Shown here: positions 57,337 through 64,000 of the stretch, in pieces
How the letters are laid out: every line of letters begins with the position of its first letter
Numbering within the stretch: position 1 is the stretch's first letter
Source: Sphingomonas naasensis
GTDB lineage: Bacteria; Pseudomonadota; Alphaproteobacteria; Sphingomonadales; Sphingomonadaceae
NCBI RefSeq assembly: GCF_004792695.1
Contig: NZ_SRXU01000002.1
Location: 124,001-188,000 of the forward strand
DNA: 64,000 nucleotides
Direction: 5' to 3'
Notes under the pieces: generated by a model
The model's input: only the letters and a program-made list of their open reading frames with translations
What the model was told of the DNA's origin: nothing
Database searches by the model: none
Translations under genes and position numbers: made by a program

Positions 57337-58451
57337 CCGGCTTTGCGGTCGACTGCCTCGTCTTCGGACCAGACGACGTCGACCTCTCGCGCTCGCCCCT
57401 GGCCGGGCATCTGGGCGCCGAGACCTATGTGCTGGGCGCCTTCAACCCGGCATTGACGCGGCTGCCCAACGGCAATCTCGCGATCTTCGTCCGGGTCGCC
57501 GAGGCGCTGCGCCAGCCGGTCTTCGATGGGCATATCCACGCGATCCGCTGGGCCGACGGGAGATATGTCCTCGACGCCTGGCCGCTCGACCAGGTCGACA
57601 CATCGGATCCGCGGAAATTCCTGATCCGCGGCGGGCGCTGGAAAGTCATGGCGCTGACCTCGCTGTCGTGGATCCTGCCGGTGGAACTCACGCCCGACGG
57701 GCTCGACGTAGTCGCGGTGCACTACGACAAGGCGATCGCGCCGCAGGGCAGCTTTCAATGTTACGGCGTCGAGGATGCGCGCGTGTCGAAGGTGGGCGAC
57801 CGCTGGTTGATGACGACGTGTTCGGTGAGCCCGGAGCGCCATTCGACCACGCTTTACAGCTCTCTCAACGGGCTCGACTTCGTGTTCGAGGACATTGTCC
57901 TCGATCATCAGAACAAGGACATGCTGATCTTCGAGGGGAAGATCGGCGGCAAGTTCTGGGCCCAGACGCGTCCGCTCGGGGACCTGTATTTTGCCTATCC
58001 GCCCGGCTCCGAATGGCGCGGCGGGCCTTCGATCAATCTCGCCACCTCGCCCGATGCAATTCACTGGAAACCCCATCGTGAGCCAGGGATTCGTCCGCAC
58101 GCCGCGACATTGCACACGGCGCGGATGGGCGGTGGCACACCGCCAATCCTGACCGACCAGGGCTGGCTCACCTTGTGGCACGGGGTCGAGCCCAAGGAGA
58201 TCGTCGGGATCTACCGGACATACTGGTCCATCCTCGACCCCGCAGACCCCGCGCGCGTGCTGCGAACCGGGCACGCTCCCTTGCTCGAGGCAGCGCCCGA
58301 CCTCACTCGCCCGCTCGAGGACAAGATGTATGTCCGCGACGTCGTATTCACGACCGGCATCGTCGATGCGGACGATCATTTCGTCGTTGCGTCGGGTGAA
58401 GCGGATCTTGCCTGCCGCATGACGCATATTCCGCAGGACGTGTTCCGCTGA
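57333..58451 (+). CDS. GH130-type beta-glycosidase or phosphorylase
   Basis: The 372-residue protein shows five-bladed beta-propeller features of GH130: FNPALTRLPNGNLAIFVRVAE, YGVEDARVSKVGDRWLMTTCS, NKDMLIFEGKIGGKFW, GGGTPPILTDQGWLTLWHG and DKMYVRDVVFTTG. GH130 enzymes split beta-mannosides, mostly by phosphorolysis. Whether phosphate-binding residues are kept needs a structural alignment. Translation is coupled to the SDR gene. Confidence 0.85.
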   Translation: MTGFAVDCLVFGPDDVDLSRSPLAGHLGAETYVLGAFNPALTRLPNGNLAIFVRVAEALRQPVFDGHIHAIRWADGRYVLDAWPLDQVDTSDPRKFLIRGGRWKVMALTSLSWILPVELTPDGLDVVAVHYDKAIAPQGSFQCYGVEDARVSKVGDRWLMTTCSVSPERHSTTLYSSLNGLDFVFEDIVLDHQNKDMLIFEGKIGGKFWAQTRPLGDLYFAYPPGSEWRGGPSINLATSPDAIHWKPHREPGIRPHAATLHTARMGGGTPPILTDQGWLTLWHGVEPKEIVGIYRTYWSILDPADPARVLRTGHAPLLEAAPDLTRPLEDKMYVRDVVFTTGIVDADDHFVVASGEADLACRMTHIPQDVFR

Positions 58452-58497
58452 ACGACGCCGGGCATCGCGAAAGGTCCGACGTTGGGCCCAGCCGCAG

Positions 58498-59520
58498 TCA
58501 AACGCGCTCGAGCGATGCGGCGACGAGCGCGATCCGCTCGACGGCGCGATAGGCTTCGCCTTCAAGCTCCTCACCAAACACATCCGGATCGAGCTCCCGG
58601 TAGCGCAGGCGGCAGCGATTCGCGCGAGCCAGACGCTCGAGGCTGTTACGAAGTCCGTCGACGCCGGCGACGATCGCGCTGCCGGTGTAGAGGATGATGC
58701 GACCGTCCGGGGACAATCGATCGAGGCACTGGCCGACGAGTGAAAGCGCGACTTCCGCACCAAGTTGTCCGCCCCCGTCGCGATACGCACGCACATCTGC
58801 GTCCATGAGATAAGGAGGGTTGATGAGCCCGAGATCGACGGGGACTGCGATGTCGCGAAGGCCGTCGAGGTGAACCGCAAGCGCGTGCCGACCTGCCACT
58901 GCGAGGTTGATCGACGCGAAATGCAGAGCTCGTGCATTGACATCCGTCATGAAAATCGAAGCCCCAGGCGACAGGCTGCTTGCCACACTCGCGCCTACGC
59001 CCGCTCCCGTACCAATATCGAAGATGCAGGCGCCAGGCCGCACAGGCCGCGCAGACAATTCGGCGCCAATCAGGTCGGCGAAACGATAGCTGTCCGGGCC
59101 GAAGAAAACCGAATCGGCGGTGTCGGTCGGATAGGCCGAATGCAGGAACAGATCCTCCCCGAGGCTCGACACGCGAAGACGCGCCCGGGCCAGGCCCGTC
59201 GGCAAGTCCTCGACCATGTCCGCCTCTCGGAGCAGCCGCAGCAAATCCTCCCCGATCACATCCTGCGCGAAGGGAAGGCTCCAGCCGAACACATCCCGGA
59301 GATCAGCTGCGATACGGCCGGGCTCGCGCGCGAGAATACGTGCGTGCGTCGCGGGTGTCGGTGTGACGAACCGATACGCCTTGCGCTTGAGCAAGGTAAG
59401 CAGCGCGCCTAGCGGGCCAAGGCTTCCCGGATCGATTGCGCCGGTTGTTGCGCTGATGGACGCCCCGGGCCGGCGCGGCGTCGAAGAATCGCTCGTAGCG
59501 AAAGGGTGAACCCGGATCAT
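58498..59520 (-). CDS. Class I SAM-dependent methyltransferase (small-domain, N-methylating type)
   Basis: The 340-residue protein has SAM motif FDIGTGAGVGASVA near 185, DVNARALHFA, and NPPYLMDADVRAYRDGGG, the NPPY motif of enzymes that methylate amide or amino nitrogens (HemK/PrmB/RsmC style). The N-terminal 150 residues form an additional helical domain. An ATG at 59583 would overlap the dimethylargininase gene; 59520 is chosen. It follows that gene by 19 bases on the same strand. Confidence 0.87.
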   Translation of the reverse strand: MIRVHPFATSDSSTPRRPGASISATTGAIDPGSLGPLGALLTLLKRKAYRFVTPTPATHARILAREPGRIAADLRDVFGWSLPFAQDVIGEDLLRLLREADMVEDLPTGLARARLRVSSLGEDLFLHSAYPTDTADSVFFGPDSYRFADLIGAELSARPVRPGACIFDIGTGAGVGASVASSLSPGASIFMTDVNARALHFASINLAVAGRHALAVHLDGLRDIAVPVDLGLINPPYLMDADVRAYRDGGGQLGAEVALSLVGQCLDRLSPDGRIILYTGSAIVAGVDGLRNSLERLARANRCRLRYRELDPDVFGEELEGEAYRAVERIALVAASLERV

Positions 59521-59539
59521 CCAGCCCGCCTCCCCCGAC

Positions 59540-60502
59540 TCATGCGACGATCTTGTCCATGCCGTCGGCGCGGGACGGCGCAAGTCGGGCGGGCGAAAAA
59601 AGGCGCGCCAGCGGCATGGTGAGGCAATGAATCCCGCCTCCGCACGCGGTAAACTCCGAGATGTCGACCGGCACGGGTTCGAAACCGGAATCTGCGAGCA
59701 GCCGGGCGATACGATCCTGTCCGGCCACGGTCACAATCGTACGGCCGTCGATCGAGAGGATATTGCATCCAAGGTGACGCGCTTCCTTGTAGGTGACCGG
59801 GAGGAGCCGAACGCCGCGCGCTTCCATCGCGTCCGCAAAACCATCATCGAGGACGTCGACACATGCGAGTGCGGTGTGCTCGTCGACCATGCAGAAAATC
59901 GTGTCGAGGTGGAGAAAGTGCGGATCGAACGGCACGAGAAGCGCTTCCCATCCGAAACCTGTGAACAATCCGGCAAGCGCGGATGCGCCTTTGGCGTCGG
60001 TACGTTCGCCCGAGACCCCGATCACCACCAGGCCGGGGCGAATGATCGCGACATCGCCGCCCTCGATGGTGCCTTCGACGACGCGCAGGACCGGTTTCGC
60101 GTCTAGGGCCCGGGCAGTGGCGAGAAGATATTCCAGCTCGACGCGGCGATGCGGCAGGGCGGGTTTGAGCGCGACCAGACCCCAGGGCGTGCTTACCGCC
60201 GCGTCCCGTGTGAACACAAGATCGGGTGCCTCCGCGACGCCCGGCATCACATGGCAACGCACGCCCCGCGTCTCGAGCGTCCGCTGGAGTGCCCGATGTT
60301 GTGCAAGCGCGCGGCCACGATCGGATTCAAAGCCGCCCCGGATGCTCTCGCGCGTGACGGAGCAACAGGGTACCGGTGCCAGGAAATCGGGACGCGCCAG
60401 GATGACGTCGGTGAGCGCGTGGGACTCGCTGAAGACGCCACGGAAGTCGGACCTGACGATGGCGCGGGCGTCGCCGGGATTTTCGCTGAATGCGAGCTTC
60501 AT
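59540..60502 (-). CDS. Dimethylargininase/arginine deiminase-like amidinohydrolase
   Basis: The 320-residue protein has the amidinotransferase fold signature: PDLVFTRDAAV, EGTIEGGDVAII, the histidine in FDPHFLHLDTIF and the catalytic Cys293 in GGGIHCLTMPL. Family members split methylarginine or arginine to citrulline. It is followed directly by the methyltransferase gene, which suggests linked roles in methylated-guanidine metabolism. Confidence 0.9.
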   Translation of the reverse strand: MKLAFSENPGDARAIVRSDFRGVFSESHALTDVILARPDFLAPVPCCSVTRESIRGGFESDRGRALAQHRALQRTLETRGVRCHVMPGVAEAPDLVFTRDAAVSTPWGLVALKPALPHRRVELEYLLATARALDAKPVLRVVEGTIEGGDVAIIRPGLVVIGVSGERTDAKGASALAGLFTGFGWEALLVPFDPHFLHLDTIFCMVDEHTALACVDVLDDGFADAMEARGVRLLPVTYKEARHLGCNILSIDGRTIVTVAGQDRIARLLADSGFEPVPVDISEFTACGGGIHCLTMPLARLFSPARLAPSRADGMDKIVA

Positions 60503-60577
60503 GAACTCTCCAGATCGTGCCGGTTCCCCGGCGCAGCGGCGTTGGTATGGACTTAGAAGGGTCGCGCGGGACGCCGG

Positions 60578-60775
60578 TTACGACTGCAGCATGAACCTGC
60601 CGTTCGAGGCGTCACCGGGCGGTGACTGGATCGTATCCAGATCCGCCAGGGCCCGTGCATATTGGGCGGCGAAGTTGCGGTAGACGCAGGCGATGCCCGG
60701 CTCTTCCGTCTGCGCGGCCTTCGCGCGACAGAGCTCCAGACGCCGCTCGAGATATTCCCGATCCGGTTCGGTCAT
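60578..60775 (-). CDS. Small helical protein, unknown function
   Basis: The 65-residue protein reads TEPDREYLERRLELCRAKAA and YRNFAAQYARALADLD, two amphipathic helices, similar to small unnamed proteins of sphingomonads. The start overlaps the stop of the 57-residue gene upstream (ATGA). Confidence 0.72.
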   Translation of the reverse strand: MTEPDREYLERRLELCRAKAAQTEEPGIACVYRNFAAQYARALADLDTIQSPPGDASNGRFMLQS

Positions 60776-60945
60776 GACGATTTCAAACCCCTCCCTGCTT
60801 CGGCCAGGCCTCTCCCGTCGTCGACAACGTCCCGAAGGGCGTCGCGGGGGACGCCCAGGGCGCGGCTCCGGTCGCGCCCCTCATGGTCGCCGTGCGACCG
60901 CATTCGATCAGGGTGTCCGAAGACCCGAAGCTCGTGGTCCGCCAC
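60772..60945 (-). CDS. 57-residue basic protein with GTG start, coupled to 60578 gene
   Basis: A GTG at 60945 stands six bases after a perfect AGGAGG (60957-60952), and the frame runs to a TGA that overlaps the next ATG. The product reads MADHELRVFGHPDRMRSHGD and continues with GVPRDALRDVVDDGRGLAEAGRG. No family is recognised. The ribosome site and the overlap are the evidence that it is real. Confidence 0.6.
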   Translation of the reverse strand: MADHELRVFGHPDRMRSHGDHEGRDRSRALGVPRDALRDVVDDGRGLAEAGRGLKSS

Positions 60946-61099
60946 GCATCGCCTCCTGCAAGTTGTTGGCGAGTAACGATCGATCCCGGCCCCGGTGTCC
61001 GGAAAATCGTTCTAATCCAGATCAATAGGAAGGGTTTTCTCGAAACTTGCACAATTTCTGTCGGTTGGACGGTCAGTGCGTCGGGCAAGGAGAGCGGCA

Positions 61100-63247
61100 A
61101 TGACGAACGGTACCAACAACGAGCACAGCGCGCAGCCGGAGGCAGGCTTCGAGGTCCGGATCGGTGACGGGGGCGAGCTCCATCAGCTGGCGACCGGGGA
61201 CGCGGATACACTCACCACGCAACAGGGCGTCGCAGTCGCCGATGATCAGAACAGCTTGCGTCTGGGCGCGCGGGGACCCGCACTGCTCGAGGATTTTCAC
61301 CTTCGCGAAAAGCTCTTCCATTTCGACCATGAGCGCATCCCCGAACGCGTGGTCCACGCGCGGGGCTATGGCGTCCATGGCACCTTCACGCTCACCGAGT
61401 CGCTCGCCGAATTCACCATGGCGCGCATTTTGACCGAGGTCGGCGAGAAGACGCCAATGTTCACGCGCTTCTCGACGGTGGCGGGAAGCAAGGGGTCATT
61501 CGACCTTGCGCGCGACGTGCGCGGCTTTGCCTGCAAATTCTACACGAAGCAGGGCAACTGGGACATCGTCGCGAACAATATCCCCGTCTTCTTCATCCAG
61601 GATGCGATCAAGTTTCCGGACCTTGTCCATGCCGCGAAGCCGGCACCCGACCGCAATTTTCCGCAGGCGCAGACTGCCCACGACAATTTCTGGGATTTCA
61701 TCAGCCTCACGCCCGAGTCGATGCACATGATCATGTGGACCATGTCGGACCGCGCGATTCCGCGTTCGTTTCGCTTCATGGAAGGCTTCGGCGTGCACAG
61801 CTTCCGGCTGATCAATGCCGAGGGCAAATCAACCTTCGTCAAGTTTCACTTCAAGCCGAAGCTGGGCCTGCAGTCGGTCCTGTGGAACGAGGCGGTCAAG
61901 ATCAATGGCGCCGATCCAGACTTCCACCGGCGCGACCTGTGGGACGCGATCGACATGGGCAATCCGCCCGAATGGGACTTTGGCGTACAGCTGTTCGACG
62001 ACGCGTTCGCCGAGCGCTTCGCGTTCGACGTGCTGGACCCAACCAAGATCATCCCCGAGGAAGAGGTGCCCGTGAAGATCATCGGCAGCTTCGTTCTTGA
62101 CGGGCTGGTCGACAATTTCTTCGCCGAGACCGAGCAGGTTGCCTTCTGCACGCAGAACGTAGTGCCCGGCATCGGCTTCTCGAACGACCCGCTGCTCCAG
62201 GGGCGCAACTTCTCCTACCTGGACACCCAGCTCAAGCGGCTGGGTTCGCCGAATTTCACGCATATTCCAATCAATCAGCCGAGGGGCTGTCCGGTGCATA
62301 ATTTTCAGCAGGACGGCCATATGGCCATGCGCAACCCCAAGGGGCGCGCCAACTATGAGCCCAATAGCTGGGGCGGGCCGCGCGAAAATCCCGATACTGG
62401 CTATAGTCATTTCCCCGCCGAGGAGGCCGGCACCCGGATCCAGCGGCGGCCCGAAAGCTTTGCCGACCACTACAGCCAGGCCCGGCAGTTTTTCGTCAGC
62501 CAGACGCCGATCGAGCAAAAGCACATTGGGGATGCACTCGTATTCGAGTTGTCGAAGTGCCAGCGGCTGGACATCCGCGAACGAATGGTTGGGCACCTGC
62601 GAAACATCGACGAAAGACTTGCACAAATAGTCGCAACCGGGCTGGGTCTTGCCGGGCTGCCACCTGCTCCAAGGCCAGCGGCGCCACCCGTCGCCGATCT
62701 GCCGCCCTCGGATGCGCTAAGCATCGTCAAGCGTGGCCCCGGAAGTTTCGCCGGGCGCAAGCTCGGTATCCTGCTTAGCGATGGTGCATCCACGGCTGTC
62801 GTCAATGCGTTGGTCGCGGCGGTCGAGTCACTTCCGGCGACCTGTGAATTCATCACGCCGAAAATCGGTGGCGTCACGCTCGACGACGGTACGCTAGCGG
62901 CAGGCAAGCAGAAGATCGATGGTGGCCCCTCGGTGCTCTATGATGCCGTGGCGCTGGTGGTCTCGGTGCAGGGCGCTTCGCTCCTCGCCCGCGACGCAGC
63001 GACCCGGGACTTTGTCGCCGACGCTTTCGGGCATTGCAAATTCATCGGCTTTTCGCCGGAGGCGGTGCCGCTGCTTCGCAAGGCCGGCATCGAGGAAGCT
63101 GACATGGACAGCGGGATGATGTCGCTGAAGATCGCGGCGGACGGATCCGCTTTCGTCGAGCGCTGCGGCGAACTGCGCTACCGGGACCGGGAGCTGACCC
63201 TGGATCTCGACGCCGCGGCGTTTCTCGACTCTTCGCGCGGGAAATAG
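61100..63247 (+). CDS. katE: Large-subunit catalase with C-terminal DJ-1/PfpI-like domain
   Basis: This heme enzyme converts H2O2 to water and oxygen. The 715 residues correspond to clade 2 (KatE/HPII type). The catalytic His is in [11 protein letters not shown], Asn in [15 protein letters not shown], and the heme-ligand Tyr in [15 protein letters not shown]. After residue 560 a flavodoxin-like GATase1/DJ-1 domain follows ([20 protein letters not shown] to [15 protein letters not shown]). ATG at 61100 follows AAGGAGAG. The gene symbol is by similarity of architecture. Confidence 0.95.
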   Translation: MTNGTNNEHSAQPEAGFEVRIGDGGELHQLATGDADTLTTQQGVAVADDQNSLRLGARGPALLEDFHLREKLFHFDHERIPERVVHARGYGVHGTFTLTESLAEFTMARILTEVGEKTPMFTRFSTVAGSKGSFDLARDVRGFACKFYTKQGNWDIVANNIPVFFIQDAIKFPDLVHAAKPAPDRNFPQAQTAHDNFWDFISLTPESMHMIMWTMSDRAIPRSFRFMEGFGVHSFRLINAEGKSTFVKFHFKPKLGLQSVLWNEAVKINGADPDFHRRDLWDAIDMGNPPEWDFGVQLFDDAFAERFAFDVLDPTKIIPEEEVPVKIIGSFVLDGLVDNFFAETEQVAFCTQNVVPGIGFSNDPLLQGRNFSYLDTQLKRLGSPNFTHIPINQPRGCPVHNFQQDGHMAMRNPKGRANYEPNSWGGPRENPDTGYSHFPAEEAGTRIQRRPESFADHYSQARQFFVSQTPIEQKHIGDALVFELSKCQRLDIRERMVGHLRNIDERLAQIVATGLGLAGLPPAPRPAAPPVADLPPSDALSIVKRGPGSFAGRKLGILLSDGASTAVVNALVAAVESLPATCEFITPKIGGVTLDDGTLAAGKQKIDGGPSVLYDAVALVVSVQGASLLARDAATRDFVADAFGHCKFIGFSPEAVPLLRKAGIEEADMDSGMMSLKIAADGSAFVERCGELRYRDRELTLDLDAAAFLDSSRGK

Positions 63248-63332
63248 GCTGGAGGAGCGTGGGCCGCACGACCGTCTCGGCAGCGCGACGCAATCTGACG
63301 GAAATCCGCAATCTCCATCGAGAGTGGTATTG

Positions 63333-63584
63333 ATGAGCCGCTACTTCATTCATCTCTACAATGGCACTGGCGAAACGCGCGACGAGCAGGGCAGCGAGGT
63401 CGCTGATCTTGCAGCTGCCGAGATGCTGGCAGTAGATGGCGTGCGTTCGATCCTCAGTGAGGAGGTGCGACGCGGCACGCTGGACCTTCGGGGACGAGCC
63501 GAGATTGCGGACCAGGATGGCCGCGTGGTCCAGACAGTACGATTTTCGGAGACTGTCCGGATCTGTGAAGAGAAGAAGGAATGA
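63333..63584 (+). CDS. Small DUF6894-like protein
   Basis: The 83-residue protein reads MSRYFIHLYNGTGETRDEQG, then GSEVADLAAAEMLAVDGVRSILSEEVRRG and a C-terminal beta/helix part. This matches small DUF6894 proteins common in alphaproteobacteria; function unknown. Its stop overlaps the regulator start by four bases. Confidence 0.85.
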   Translation: MSRYFIHLYNGTGETRDEQGSEVADLAAAEMLAVDGVRSILSEEVRRGTLDLRGRAEIADQDGRVVQTVRFSETVRICEEKKE

Positions 63585-64000
63585 TCGAGCGGCATCTGGC
63601 ACGGCTTCGGCTACGTCATGAGATCAGTGAAAGCGATGTAGCGCTGATTCGGGGCGCCATCGCGGAGGTCCGTGAAATCCCGGCCGGACGAACGCTTGTC
63701 GAAGCGGGCGAGCGCCTGCGAGTCAGCACGCTCGTGCTGGACGGACTCCTGTGCCGCTACAAGGACATGAAGGACGGGCAGCGCCAGATTGCCGAGCTGC
63801 ATGTCCCGGGCGACTTCGCCGACTTGCACAGCTACACGCTCAAGCGCCTCGACCATAGCATCCTGACGCTGACGCCGTGTCGGGTCGCAGTCGTTCCGCA
63901 CGTCGAACTGGCGCGCATCACCAAGGCCTCGGAACGCCTTGCCTATGTGTACTGGTTTTCAACGAATCTCGATGCAGCAATCCATCGCGAATGGGTTTTG
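63581..64000 (+). CDS. Crp/Fnr-family transcription regulator, 3' end outside window
   Basis: About 140 residues are visible. They form a cyclic-nucleotide-binding-like domain: EIPAGRTLVEAGERLRVSTLVLDGLLCRYKDMKDGQRQIAELHVPGDFADLHSYTLKRLD split as usual by turns, then HREWVL entering the long helix. The DNA-binding helix-turn-helix is beyond the edge. No cysteine cluster for oxygen sensing is seen so far. ATG overlaps the DUF6894 stop. Confidence 0.88.
   Translation, partial: MIERHLARLRLRHEISESDVALIRGAIAEVREIPAGRTLVEAGERLRVSTLVLDGLLCRYKDMKDGQRQIAELHVPGDFADLHSYTLKRLDHSILTLTPCRVAVVPHVELARITKASERLAYVYWFSTNLDAAIHREWVL

Noticed and set aside
60502..60535. EcfG-like GGAAC/GTT pair before the dimethylargininase gene (minus strand)
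   Set aside because: The -10 part touches the start codon, leaving no room for a leader with a ribosome site.

Overview
The window is a high-GC alphaproteobacterial chromosome segment, most likely from Sphingomonas or a close relative in the Sphingomonadaceae. The main reasons are a complete Entner-Doudoroff gene set (zwf, pgl, edd, glk, eda), a TonB-dependent receptor, small lineage-type exported proteins, GGAAC/CGTT promoter elements of the alphaproteobacterial general stress sigma factor EcfG, and several families of GC-rich inverted repeats between genes.

Positions 1-42762 are mostly core genome. On the minus strand lie a cut-off acyl-CoA synthetase, dnaE, a block of gpx, a GNAT acetyltransferase, lolD and lolC/E, a TonB-dependent receptor, a cyclophilin, a two-gene FRG-domain cassette, pyrG and secG. 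On the plus strand follow a MarR-type regulator, an SH3 protein and argC, then the Entner-Doudoroff genes, which turn glucose into glyceraldehyde-3-phosphate and pyruvate. The fatty-acid cluster fabD-fabG-acpP-fabF-mltG follows on the minus strand, interrupted between fabD and fabG by a GxxExxY gene flanked by perfect 27-bp inverted repeats. Then come rpsF-rpsR-rplI, two CAP-domain paralogues, two small cysteine-containing exported paralogues, mutL, and the rod-shape operon mreB-mreC-mreD-mrdA-rodA.

A tRNA-Lys(CTT) gene at 42874-42949 marks the edge of an accessory region. It is followed by a tyrosine integrase, a helix-turn-helix protein, a DUF2274 protein and TrbI, then a ParB-like protein cut short exactly where trbI begins, and a DUF2958 protein. 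This looks like an integrative and conjugative element whose two ends were joined by a large internal deletion. About 1.1 kb without a convincing intact gene follows.

From 47.8 kb to the end the region carries stress and metabolic cargo: a second Hsp20 with a sigma-32-like promoter, several small proteins, an isochorismatase-type hydrolase, an operon of SRPBCC protein, zinc alcohol dehydrogenase, SDR and a small acidic protein driven by a consensus EcfG promoter, and a divergent set (KGG-like basic protein, cysteine-rich copper-binding-type protein, membrane protein) with a second EcfG-like promoter. A hemerythrin-like stub follows. Next are a compact operon of a large putative (alpha/alpha)6 glycosidase, an SDR and a GH130-type enzyme; a methyltransferase beside a dimethylargininase-like enzyme; a large-subunit catalase; and a Crp/Fnr regulator cut by the window edge.

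The least explained items are the structured RNA candidate near 8.64-8.86 kb, the glycosidase/SDR/GH130 operon, the methyltransferase/dimethylargininase pair, the FRG cassette and the integrative-element deletion scar. All function calls come from reading the sequence by eye; no database search was run.
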